From positions 1 through 28,338 of the forward strand of contig JANNQN010000458.1 in the NCBI GenBank assembly GCA_031400775.1: a stretch of 28,338 nucleotides of DNA, written 5' to 3'. Every line of letters begins with the position of its first letter. The first letter of the stretch is position 1. Positions 1-8,048 of this stretch are shown here, piece by piece. The translations under genes and the position numbers were made by a program. The notes under the pieces were generated by a model that was not told the origin of the DNA, did not search any database, and saw nothing but the letters and a program-made list of their open reading frames with translations. The stretch is from PALSA-1355 sp031400775. Its GTDB lineage: Bacteria > Planctomycetota > Planctomycetia > Pirellulales > PALSA-1355.

Positions 1-1025
1 CACAACCGGCCCAACCGCGCCAGGCACGAATACGCAAACATGAGCGGTTCGCGGCCGATATTCTCCCAGGCAGCGGCGTACGCCCGGCGGTCGCTCTCCA
101 GCTCGCGGGCCGCGGGGTCGAGCGCCGAGCCTTGGCCTTGCTGCTCCGACCGCCATCGCTCGTTGAACTCGCGCGCGTCCCACACGCTTCCCCAGGTCCC
201 GTTTCGCAGGTACGCGTAGAACTCGGGATTGTTGGCCAAGAGCAGCGTGTATCCGCCATGCGTGGTGGTGACGATCGGGCGACCGAAAACCAATTCATTG
301 CGAATCGCCCACGGCGCGAGCACCACGGCTGCGCCGGCGAGCAGTGCGGCGGCGCGCGCGAATCTGCGCGAGCCGGTGGCCAACCAGGGAAACAAGACGA
401 CTGCCGCCAGCAGCCACACCAAGAACGCCGGGCGGCAGAGCACGCACAATCCCAGCGCCGCGCCGGCTAGTGCGGACCACCGCAGCAGATTGTCCTGCCC
501 GGCGCGCGTGAGGGCCAATAGCGCGATCGCCGTGAGTAGCGTCGCCAGAGTCTCGGTCATGGCCAGCACGGATTGATTCAACAGAATGGGATCGACCATC
601 ACCAGCGCCGCGGCCAACAGACTGGCCGCCGGCGGCAGGCGCCAGGCGAGTCCCAATCGCCACACGATCCATACCGTGCAGGTTCCCAGCAGCACGTGCA
701 ACAGACCGATGCCGGGCGCGTCGGGAGTGAATCGCAAAAAGTACATGCCCGAGAGCAACAGCGGATACAGCGGCGGGCGAGTCGCGGTGGGCTCGACCGC
801 GCCAGAGCTTTCATTCCACAATCCGAGAGTGCGCTCGAAATAGATGCTCCAGGCGGCGTCGCGGTAGGCGTCGGGATCCCGTTCGAGCGAATCGAGATTA
901 CCCAGCATCATGCGGCCGCGCACGACCAGCGCCAGGCACAAGAACGTCAAGAGCACCCAGCGCGACGGCATGCGACTCGAGAAGCGTGGTGAATGGAACA
1001 TCGGTGCAGCCGCTTCGGTTTCCAT
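1..1025 (-). CDS. GT39-like membrane glycosyltransferase, 3' end cut by window
   Basis: The minus strand reads open from an ATG at 1025 to the window edge (341 codons, no stop), so the C-terminus is missing. The product is a hydrophobic polytopic protein of the ArnT/PMT-like GT39 class, which transfers sugars from polyprenyl-phosphate donors at the membrane. An N-terminal membrane segment is followed by an acidic first-loop motif (DPDAYRDAAWSIY, about residues 51-63), the RPPLYPLLL motif (about 84-92) and further hydrophobic helices to about residue 240, then a soluble stretch beginning near the PIVTTTHGGYTLL motif. The motifs are seen; the family is inferred. It starts 47 bases after the stop of the DUF4159 gene, so the two are probably co-transcribed. 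There is no clear Shine-Dalgarno; in-frame ATGs at residues 9 and 19 are alternative starts. Acceptor and donor cannot be told. Confidence 0.8.
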   Translation of the reverse strand, partial: METEAAAPMFHSPRFSSRMPSRWVLLTFLCLALVVRGRMMLGNLDSLERDPDAYRDAAWSIYFERTLGLWNESSGAVEPTATRPPLYPLLLSGMYFLRFTPDAPGIGLLHVLLGTCTVWIVWRLGLAWRLPPAASLLAAALVMVDPILLNQSVLAMTETLATLLTAIALLALTRAGQDNLLRWSALAGAALGLCVLCRPAFLVWLLAAVVLFPWLATGSRRFARAAALLAGAAVVLAPWAIRNELVFGRPIVTTTHGGYTLLLANNPEFYAYLRNGTWGSVWDAREFNERWRSEQQGQGSALDPAARELESDRRAYAAAWENIGREPLMFAYSCLARLGRL

Positions 1026-1072
1026 AACCACGTCTTCCGCTGGCGGCTTAGCAGATGAGTGTACAAACCTGG

Positions 1073-3394
1073 CTACTGATGGAACGAGTACAACAGCACG
1101 TTGAGGCCGATCCGGGCCGCGTCTTTGCGCGTGTAGCCTTCGCACTCCAGCGACTCGTGATTCTCAAGCGCGCAGCTAATATCGAACGGCGAGAAGATCA
1201 CGGCGTAGCGATCGCCCAGCTTGAGCCCTTCGAGATAGGGCTCGCCCGCCCGAACCTGCGATCTAAGCGGGGCGTCGGCCGCGGCCCGTTGGGGTTCGCG
1301 CCGCTCGACGCTCGAAAGATCTTCGCCGCCAAACTTCGACGTGAACAGCGGATCGCTGGGCGGTATGCGCTCCAGGTGGTGCTCGGGAAATATTTCGGCG
1401 ATTTCGCGCGCGAACGCCTCGTTGAACTCGCGGCTGGAACAGATCGAGTCGGCAAACAGCATTCCGCCGCGCTCCAGGTAGGTGCGCAACTGCTTGCGCT
1501 CCTGCGGCGTGAGACGGAAGTTATGGCGACCGTGCATGAACACCAGGTGATATTGAAACAACTTGGGATCGGAGATGCCCAGCTCGCGGGGCTCGGTGCT
1601 GACCCGCAATTCCAGCTTTTCGCCGGCCACGCGCAGCAAATTGGGCAGCGCGCCGGGCGCCGCGTTGCACCCGCCGGGGTGCAGGAGCTTGGCGACGTAC
1701 AGCTTGCCGCGATCGAAGTTGTCCGGCCGCGCGTCGGCCGCGGCCGTCGTGAAGTGCTCGAACTTGTACTTCAATTCTCGATTCGTAGCATAGGCCATGA
1801 TATTGGCGCCGATGGCGTTGACCGCCGCGACTTCGGCCTGCACGGCCTCGGGCAATTGTTGCCGTCGTCCGGGCCGTCCCAACTCCCAGTAACAGGACAG
1901 ATCCTCGGGACAAAACACCACGCTCGTGCGGCAGCCGATGTCGATGCCCCACAGCGGGCGCAGATACTTAGGATCGACCGGTTCCTCGGCATGCCAGATC
2001 GGGTGCTCCGGCGGCAAGAGACGCAACTTGTATTCTTGCTCGGGAAACACCTCGCTCATCAGCTTGCGAAAACCTTGTTCGAAATCGCCGCCACCGCAAC
2101 AGGCCTCGCCCAGGATAAATCCGCCGCGATCGACGTAGTCGCGCAATCGCTTCTTCTGCTCGGCGGTGAACTGCGGCGCCTGCCGGCCGCTGATGAATAG
2201 CACGGGGGCTTGCACCAGGTCTTCGACCGTGGCCGCCGCCGGATCGATGACTTGCCAACTGAGGTCGCGCTTCCATTTTTTCTCGACATAGCTGGTCAGG
2301 TTCGCCAGGTCGCTGCGATGCCGGTTCCAGTCATCCTCCGGACCGTGCTTGAGCTTGGCCACCATCACCGGCCGGCGCCCCTTGGACATAAACAGTAGCG
2401 CAAAGCTGGAGCCGATCAGCGGATTGTTTTCGGCGTTGCCCGTGCCTTTCCAGAAGCTCGAGAGGTGGTCTTGATGGCGGACCAGCATGTCGGCCCCTTC
2501 GCGGTACCAGTCGTGCTTGCCGATAAACCGGCGGGCTGTCATTCGTCCGACGCGTTCCACGCCGTACAAGTAGTACAGCAGGTTGCCCTGGCTGCTCTTG
2601 CCGCCGCCTCCGCTGGGATTCGAGTGTACCGAGAAATTGCGCTCCAGCCAGCGCAAGCCGTTCTCGATGGCTTCGTTCGCCTGTTGATCGCCGCAGCACT
2701 GGACTTGCCCGTTGACGACTTCGGCGTCGCCGCGGTTCAACTCGCCCGCGGCGATGATTAGCGAAGTGATGCCGGCGCAGGTCATGCTGCCCGTGCCGGG
2801 GCCGCCCCGATAGGGCCACGATCCGTCCGGGTTTTGCGTTTTCTGCCAATAATGCAGCGCCAACCGCCAGGTCTTGTCGCTCACTTTGACGCCGGCGCGC
2901 TCGGCCTCGTACAGCGCGAGCACCGCGAACTGGCTATTCGAGGGATCGCCGTTTCCGCCGGCTGGCGAAGGATAACTCCAGGCCCCTTTGTGCTCGCCGC
3001 TGGCGATCTGCGTATCTTCGAGCCATTTGGCGCAGCGCCGAATATGCAACAGGTCTTTCCTGGGCTCAGCGGCGCAAAAGACCATCGCCTGCAGGGAGAC
3101 GACATAAGTCTGCGCCGGCGACAGTCCGCGCAGATACTTGAGCGCTTTCTGCATGCCTTCTTGCTGAGGTTCGATTCCCGCGTTGAGCAGGGCCAGCGTA
3201 CACAGCGCCGAGATGCCGCCGCTGTAGGCCGGATGATCGGGCCAGGTGCCGTTGGGGTTCTGCTGGCGTTGGAGATAGGCAATGCCACGCTCGATCGATT
3301 CGCGGGCTTGCTCGGGGGTGATGTCGGCACGAAGAGACGTGGGCACTAGCGCCGTGGCAAACGCGAGCGCCACCAGTATCGCTTTTTGTACCAC
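1073..3394 (-). CDS. Exported cyclase-toroid protein with two tandem DUF4159 domains
   Basis: The gene starts with GTG at 3394, preceded by a GAGAGG-type ribosome site. The 773-residue product has a signal peptide (about 1-23). Residues 30-335 resemble the alpha/alpha toroid of prenyltransferase/squalene-cyclase repeats, with QNPNGTW (45-51), QNPDGSWPYRGGPGTGSMTC (187-206) and a run of aromatic helices. I see no DxDD-type acid motif, so this is likely a scaffold rather than an active cyclase. The C-terminal half holds two DUF4159 units (about 343-541 and 564-771). They align along their length: VAKLKH/VAKLLH starts, RLRDYVDRGGFILGEACC against QLRTYLERGGMLFADSIC, then EVFPE/EIFPE and PPEHPIW/PPSDPLF. 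DUF4159 genes are known neighbours of MoxR/Bat clusters, and such a cluster diverges here from position 3764. The function is unknown; a role in a cell-envelope complex is an inference. Confidence 0.85.
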   Translation of the reverse strand: MVQKAILVALAFATALVPTSLRADITPEQARESIERGIAYLQRQQNPNGTWPDHPAYSGGISALCTLALLNAGIEPQQEGMQKALKYLRGLSPAQTYVVSLQAMVFCAAEPRKDLLHIRRCAKWLEDTQIASGEHKGAWSYPSPAGGNGDPSNSQFAVLALYEAERAGVKVSDKTWRLALHYWQKTQNPDGSWPYRGGPGTGSMTCAGITSLIIAAGELNRGDAEVVNGQVQCCGDQQANEAIENGLRWLERNFSVHSNPSGGGGKSSQGNLLYYLYGVERVGRMTARRFIGKHDWYREGADMLVRHQDHLSSFWKGTGNAENNPLIGSSFALLFMSKGRRPVMVAKLKHGPEDDWNRHRSDLANLTSYVEKKWKRDLSWQVIDPAAATVEDLVQAPVLFISGRQAPQFTAEQKKRLRDYVDRGGFILGEACCGGGDFEQGFRKLMSEVFPEQEYKLRLLPPEHPIWHAEEPVDPKYLRPLWGIDIGCRTSVVFCPEDLSCYWELGRPGRRQQLPEAVQAEVAAVNAIGANIMAYATNRELKYKFEHFTTAAADARPDNFDRGKLYVAKLLHPGGCNAAPGALPNLLRVAGEKLELRVSTEPRELGISDPKLFQYHLVFMHGRHNFRLTPQERKQLRTYLERGGMLFADSICSSREFNEAFAREIAEIFPEHHLERIPPSDPLFTSKFGGEDLSSVERREPQRAAADAPLRSQVRAGEPYLEGLKLGDRYAVIFSPFDISCALENHESLECEGYTRKDAARIGLNVLLYSFHQ

Positions 3395-3442
3395 GTATTC
3401 CGATCCTCTCTCGTGCTTGCGTCCATGTCGCTCGCCAGAACT

Positions 3443-3471
3443 ATTTTAGGCTATCGGGCGGGATGGCACAA
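3443..3471 (-). promoter_or_regulatory. Candidate sigma-70-type promoter of the DUF4159/GT39 pair
   Basis: On the minus strand, TTGTGC (3471-3466) and TAAAAT (3448-3443) are 17 bases apart. The -10 box matches five of six consensus bases and the -35 box three. Transcription would start near 3436, giving a leader of about 40 bases before the GTG at 3394. This is prediction by eye only. Confidence 0.4.
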
Positions 3472-3620
3472 AAGCCGCCCTGTCGCGACGGAACGGGTGA
3501 GCGGCGAATCGCCCGAAACCCCGGCCCGTCGGTGATGCCGATCGCGAGGAATAGGCAGTCTGACTGGCCGGAAAGTTCAAGAGGGACATCTCGCCCGCGC
3601 CGGGAACAATGCGTGCGCCG

Positions 3621-3649
3621 TTGCTCGCCAAGGTGGCCAGTCATAGAAT
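3621..3649 (+). promoter_or_regulatory. Candidate promoter of the MoxR/DUF58/Bat operon
   Basis: TTGCTC (3621-3626) and TAGAAT (3644-3649) are 17 bases apart; the -10 box matches five of six consensus bases. The leader to the MoxR start would be about 108 bases. The remainder of the divergent intergenic region (3395-3763) shows nothing else I recognise. Confidence 0.42.
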
Positions 3650-3763
3650 GGATGAATAGTGACGCATCGCGTCTCGAATTGGCTCGCCGGCAGCCGCGAA
3701 CAGCCGAAACGAGCGAGCCGCGGGCATGCTTTAGTCCCCTCGTTCAAGTCAGCGCTCAGAAGG

Positions 3764-4792
3764 ATGTTGAGTTTGGCCACCAAGCCCCGTAGTCTCGGAG
3801 ACATCCTGCAAGAGTTCAGCCAGCATCGGCAGTTGATGCAGGACGAGCTGCAAAAGGTCATCATCGGTCAGAACGAAGTCATCGAGCAGATCTTTGCCGC
3901 CATCTTTACCCGCGGTCACTGTCTGCTGGTGGGCGTGCCGGGGCTGGCCAAGACACTGATGGTTAGCACGCTGGCCCGCATTCTCGACATCGGGTTCAAG
4001 CGAATTCAGTTCACGCCCGACCTGATGCCCTCGGACATCACGGGCACGAACGTGTTGGATGAAGACGAGCACGGCAAGCGGCAGTTTCGTTTCGTCGAGG
4101 GGCCGATCTTCACCAACATCCTGCTGGCCGACGAAATCAATCGCACCCCGCCCAAGACCCAGGCCGCGCTGTTGCAGGCCATGCAAGAGCGCGAGGTCAC
4201 GGTTGGCCAGACGACCTATTCGCTGCCGGATCCCTTCTTTACGATCGCGACTCAGAACCCGATCGAGCAGGAAGGCACCTATCCGCTGCCCGAGGCGCAG
4301 TTGGACCGGTTCATGTTCAACATCAAGGTCGATTACCCGACCGCCGCCGAGGAAGAATTGATTCTTTCGGCCACCACCCGCAACGAGAAGCCCGAGATCC
4401 GCAAGGTCCTTTCTGGCCGCGCGATCTTGAACCTGCAGAAGTTGGTCGGCTCGGTGGCGGTCAGCGAGTACATCATCAAGTACGCCGCGCGGCTGGTTCG
4501 GGCTACGCGACCCAAGAGCGACGGCGCCCCGGATTTCGTGCGGGAATTGGTCGATTGGGGCGCGGGTCCGCGCGCCGGGCAGTTTCTGATCCACGGCGGC
4601 AAGGCCCTGGCGGCCATGGACGGTCGGTTTTCGGTCGCCATCGAGGACGTCCGCAAAGTGGCGATTCCCGTGCTGCGGCATCGCGTGAGCACCAACTTTC
4701 AGGCCCAGGCGGAGGGCATGACCACCGAGGACGTGATCCAGCGACTGCTGGACGAGATTCCCACGCCGGACATCCCAAAATTCTCGGGTTGA
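3764..4792 (+). CDS. MoxR-family AAA+ ATPase
   Basis: This 342-residue protein is a MoxR ATPase, a chaperone-like AAA+ family that acts with vWA-domain proteins encoded beside it. It shows Walker A GVPGLAKT (57-64), Walker B LLADEINR (120-127, acidic pair D123/E124), the sensor-1 region ATQNPIEQEGTYPLPEAQLD, and an arginine-rich C-terminal lid domain. Length and motif order are normal for the family. The frame is open further upstream (GTG at 3659), but that extension has no family likeness, so the ATG at 3764 is preferred. AGAAGG lies directly against this ATG, so the TTG codons at 3767 or 3773 could also serve. It is the first gene of a plus-strand operon, 66 bases before DUF58. Likely role: ATP-driven remodelling of the envelope vWA proteins encoded downstream. 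Confidence 0.93.
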   Translation: MLSLATKPRSLGDILQEFSQHRQLMQDELQKVIIGQNEVIEQIFAAIFTRGHCLLVGVPGLAKTLMVSTLARILDIGFKRIQFTPDLMPSDITGTNVLDEDEHGKRQFRFVEGPIFTNILLADEINRTPPKTQAALLQAMQEREVTVGQTTYSLPDPFFTIATQNPIEQEGTYPLPEAQLDRFMFNIKVDYPTAAEEELILSATTRNEKPEIRKVLSGRAILNLQKLVGSVAVSEYIIKYAARLVRATRPKSDGAPDFVRELVDWGAGPRAGQFLIHGGKALAAMDGRFSVAIEDVRKVAIPVLRHRVSTNFQAQAEGMTTEDVIQRLLDEIPTPDIPKFSG

Positions 4793-4858
4793 ATGTAAGT
4801 AGAATAAACGGAAGCGTTCGATTTCCCGTCAGCGGTCCCATCTCCCCCCGCTTCACGA

Positions 4859-5755
4859 ATGCCTACCGTCGAGCAATATCTGAAGCCCGAGGTCATTCGC
4901 CAGATTTCGCGGCTCGATCTGCGCGCGCAGTTCATCGTGAAGGGGTTCTTGCAAGGTTTGCACGCCAGCCCGTTTCACGGCTTCTCGGTCGAGTTCAGCG
5001 AGCATCGCAAGTACACGCATGGCGACGATCCGCAGGACATCGACTGGCTGGTCTATGCCAAGACCGACAAGTACTACATCAAGAAGTTCGAGGCCGAGAC
5101 CAACATCACCGGCTACCTGGTGATGGACCTGAGCCGATCGATGGGCTACACGTATCGCCAGGAGTTGACCAAGTTCGAGTACGGGGTTTGCCTGGCCGCG
5201 GCGCTGTGCTACTTGATGATCCACCAGCAAGATCCGGTCGGCCTGATCACGTTCGATCAAAAGATCCGCCAAAGCCTGCCGCCGCGCTCGAAGCGCACGC
5301 AGTTGGGCAACGTACTGTCGATGCTGGCCAATCTGCGGCCCAGCGGAGAGACGGATATCGCCAAGAGCCTGACCCAGATCGCGGCCATGCTGCGGCATCG
5401 GGGGCTGGTCATGCTGTTTACCGACCTGTTCGCCGAGCCCGGGCCGGTAATTCAGGCCTTGCGGCGCTTGCGCCACGGCGGGCACGACGTCATCCTGTTT
5501 CATATTCTGGACGAAGCCGAAGCAAAGTTTCCATTCGATGGCCTGATCGAATTCGAAGAGCCCGAGTCGCACGAGAAGCTGCAAATCGACGCCGGCACTT
5601 TTCGCGCCGATTACCTGGGCGAAATCCAGGACTTCTGCGAGATGTATCGCCGCGAGTGTTTTCAGATCGGCATCGACTACGTTCAGCTCGACACGAGCAT
5701 GCAGTTCGATCGAGCTCTGACCGGCTACCTCGCCAGCCGCCGCGGGAGGTACTAA
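4859..5755 (+). CDS. DUF58-domain protein (vWA-like)
   Basis: This 298-residue protein has the DUF58 signature FSEHRKYTHGDDPQDIDW (46-63) followed by a vWA-like fold. The metal-binding DxSxS motif is intact in MDLSRSM (D90, S92, S94). DUF58 proteins are almost always encoded next to MoxR and are thought to be its partners; the substrate is unknown. No signal peptide or membrane segment is evident, so it is probably cytoplasmic or peripheral. The start is the first ATG of the conserved region. Its TAA stop overlaps the ATG of an 18-codon ORF (TAATG), and GGGAGG (5744-5749), inside the last codons of this gene, serves that small ORF. Confidence 0.93.
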   Translation: MPTVEQYLKPEVIRQISRLDLRAQFIVKGFLQGLHASPFHGFSVEFSEHRKYTHGDDPQDIDWLVYAKTDKYYIKKFEAETNITGYLVMDLSRSMGYTYRQELTKFEYGVCLAAALCYLMIHQQDPVGLITFDQKIRQSLPPRSKRTQLGNVLSMLANLRPSGETDIAKSLTQIAAMLRHRGLVMLFTDLFAEPGPVIQALRRLRHGGHDVILFHILDEAEAKFPFDGLIEFEEPESHEKLQIDAGTFRADYLGEIQDFCEMYRRECFQIGIDYVQLDTSMQFDRALTGYLASRRGRY

Positions 5756-5811
5756 TGCGCCCCGACGCTCGACTGGCGACGAGATTCTTCCTTGGGCGGC
5801 GGCAACCATGA
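5755..5811 (+). CDS. 18-codon ORF coupling DUF58 to the BatA-like gene
   Basis: An ORF of 18 codons starts at ATG 5755, overlapping the DUF58 stop (TAATG), with GGGAGG at 5744-5749 five bases upstream. Its TGA (5809-5811) overlaps the ATG (5808) of the BatA-like gene as ATGA. The peptide (MRPDARLATRFFLGRRQP) is basic and has no recognisable motif. The arrangement suggests a translational-coupling leader that carries ribosomes across a gap of about 50 bases to a gene whose own ribosome site is weak. Overlaps and ribosome site are seen; translation and function are inferred. Confidence 0.45.
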   Translation: MRPDARLATRFFLGRRQP

Positions 5812-8048
5812 TCTTCCTGCATGTCGCATTTCTGGCCGGAGCGCTGGCGATTGCCGTGCCGATCGCGCTGCACCTGATGATGCGCCAGCAGCCGAAGCAC
5901 TTGGAGTTTCCGGCACTGCGGTTTATCAAGCTGCGTCAAAGCGCCAATCGGCGGCAAATGCGGCTACGGCACTGGCTGCTGCTGGCTCTGCGCTGCGCTG
6001 TGATTGGTCTATTGGCCCTTTCGTTGGCGCGGCCCAGCATCGTCGCTTCGGGAATGCTGGGCGATCAGGAAGCGCCGGTCGCCGCGGCGCTGGTGTTCGA
6101 CGTGAATCCGCGAATGCAGTATCGCCAGCAAAACCAGTCGCGACTCGAGGTCGCCCAGGAAACGGCCCAGTGGCTCTTGCCGCAGCTTCCGCTGGAGAGC
6201 GACGTGTCGGTGGTCGATTCGCGATCGCCGCCTCCGCCCGCTTTTGCGGTCGATTTGGGCGCGGCGCGCCAAAGGATCGAGCGGCTCGACGCCGACACCA
6301 TGACCCAGCCGTTGGCCGTTGCTTTGGAAGCGGCGCTGCGCCTGGTGTCCGAAAGCGACAAGCCGCGCAAGGAAGTGTACGTATTCACCGACCTGTCGCG
6401 GGCCACCTGGACGTCCGACGCGATGCGCTCCTTGGCGCCGCGAATCAAGGAGCTCACCGACGTGGGCGTATATCTGATCGACGTTGGAGTGGCGGACCCC
6501 AGCAATTTTGGATTGGCGCCCTTGCGGCTGTCGGGCGACGTGTTGTCGAAAAACAGCACGCTGCGGCTCGACGCCGATCTGGTACACGTCGGCCCGGGTT
6601 CCGAGCGCGACGTCGAGCTGTATTTGATCGACGCGGGCACGGACAAGCCCAGCGTGCGCGGCCAACGAACCGTGAAGCTGGGGGCCAGCGAATCGCGCGG
6701 CGCCGATTTTCAATTGCGCGGCCTCGGCGTCGGCATGCACCAGGGTTACGTGAAGCTGGTGGGCGAGGACGCCCTGGCGTGCGACGACGTGCGGTGGTTT
6801 ACCGTCGAAGTCCGGCCCGCATGGCGGGTCCTGATCGTGGCGCCTGCCGAGAAATCGCGCTCGGCCAAGGACTATGCGTTGTTTCTTTCCGAGGCAATCG
6901 CGCCGCAGGCGATTCGCGTCAAGGGCGAAGCGGCATTTGAGGTTGAGGTGATCTCCGAGGAGCAACTTGCTAAACAGCCGCTCGATGGCGTGGCGGCCGT
7001 GTGCCTCGTCGATCCGCGCCCGTTGCCGGCGGCCATGTGGCAAAAGTTGACCTCCTATGTCTCGAGCGGCGGCGGGTTGGGCGTTTTTCTGGGTCGCAAT
7101 GCCTGGCCGGTCGACTCCTTCAACGAGCCGACGGCCCAGGAGCTATTGCCCGGCAAGTTGGTGCGGCAATGGCGTGCGCGAGAGACTTACCTGTCGCCCG
7201 AGGGGCTCGAGCATCCGCTGTTGGCCAAGTTCCGGCCGCTCGCCGGTTCGGTGCCGTGGGAAGGACTGCCGATCTTCCGACACTGGCAACTGGGCTCTCT
7301 GGCCAAAGAGGCGGCGATATTGCTCTCGTATTCGAACGGCCAGCCGGCGCTATTGGAACGGCCGCTTGGCAAAGGGCGCGTGCTCACGCTGACGACGCCA
7401 ATCTCGGAGCCCGCGAGTCGCAAAGATGCCTGGAATCTGTTGCCAACCGGCGATCAACCGTGGCCGTTCGTGATGCTGGCCAACGAGCTGATGTACTACC
7501 TGGTGGGCAGCGATCAGCAAAGATTGAATTACCAGACCGGGGATACGGCGGTGGTACACGTGCCCGCCGGCGAGAAGTTTCCGGTCTATTCGTTGACCAC
7601 GCCTCGCGGCGATCAGATTCGCACCCCCGTCGACGACAAGCAAAACGCCTTGATCGTCACCTCGACCGAAATGCCCGGCAACTATCGCCTCCGCGCGGGC
7701 GGGGGAGACCAAGGGATGCAACTGGGATTCAGCGCCAATCTGCCGGCCGACGTGAGCCAGTTGGAGCGCGCGAGCGCGGACGATCTGAAAGCCGTGTTCG
7801 GCGACATGCCGTTCCGTCTGGCACACAATCGCGACGAGATCGATCGCAGCGTGAGCGCGGGACGAGTGGGGCAGGAGTTGTTTCCGTTCCTGATGGTCCT
7901 TCTGGTCCTGGTGTTGGCATTTGAGCAGGCGCTGGCGAATCGCTTTTACCAGGATTACGACACTGCCGTGCAACCCAACCGCGCCGCCCAGTTTGTTTCG
8001 CGCGCGGAAACCGCAAAGAAACCCTTAAAGACGCCGGTCGCACACTGA
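5808..8048 (+). CDS. BatA-like membrane protein with degenerate vWA domain
   Basis: This 746-residue protein begins with the BatA N-terminal domain: a membrane segment at about 2-22, the FPALRFIKL motif (34-42) and a second membrane segment at about 56-75. A vWA-type domain follows, but the metal site reads D98-V-N-P-R102 where DxSxS is expected, so metal binding is probably lost. The TD of VYVFTDLSRATW is retained. Further on is a GATase-like region (VRPAWRVLIVAPAEKSRSAKDY, then SSGGGLGVFLGRNAW), and a C-terminal membrane helix (about 688-712) ends the protein. It belongs to the planctomycetal MoxR-DUF58-BatA set and probably acts in a membrane complex with the next gene's product. The ATG at 5808 overlaps the stop of the 18-codon ORF. 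Its own stop overlaps the next start (TGATG), so translation is probably coupled there too. Confidence 0.88.
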   Translation: MIFLHVAFLAGALAIAVPIALHLMMRQQPKHLEFPALRFIKLRQSANRRQMRLRHWLLLALRCAVIGLLALSLARPSIVASGMLGDQEAPVAAALVFDVNPRMQYRQQNQSRLEVAQETAQWLLPQLPLESDVSVVDSRSPPPPAFAVDLGAARQRIERLDADTMTQPLAVALEAALRLVSESDKPRKEVYVFTDLSRATWTSDAMRSLAPRIKELTDVGVYLIDVGVADPSNFGLAPLRLSGDVLSKNSTLRLDADLVHVGPGSERDVELYLIDAGTDKPSVRGQRTVKLGASESRGADFQLRGLGVGMHQGYVKLVGEDALACDDVRWFTVEVRPAWRVLIVAPAEKSRSAKDYALFLSEAIAPQAIRVKGEAAFEVEVISEEQLAKQPLDGVAAVCLVDPRPLPAAMWQKLTSYVSSGGGLGVFLGRNAWPVDSFNEPTAQELLPGKLVRQWRARETYLSPEGLEHPLLAKFRPLAGSVPWEGLPIFRHWQLGSLAKEAAILLSYSNGQPALLERPLGKGRVLTLTTPISEPASRKDAWNLLPTGDQPWPFVMLANELMYYLVGSDQQRLNYQTGDTAVVHVPAGEKFPVYSLTTPRGDQIRTPVDDKQNALIVTSTEMPGNYRLRAGGGDQGMQLGFSANLPADVSQLERASADDLKAVFGDMPFRLAHNRDEIDRSVSAGRVGQELFPFLMVLLVLVLAFEQALANRFYQDYDTAVQPNRAAQFVSRAETAKKPLKTPVAH

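Noticed and set aside
1055..2200. Long plus-strand open frame (381 codons)
   Set aside because: It is antisense to the DUF4159 gene. The minus strand has a signal peptide and recognisable domains, while this frame is an Arg/Ala/Gly-rich shadow of GC-rich codons.
4853..5929. Long minus-strand open frame (358 codons) opposite DUF58
   Set aside because: The plus strand carries DUF58 with all its motifs; the antisense reading has none.
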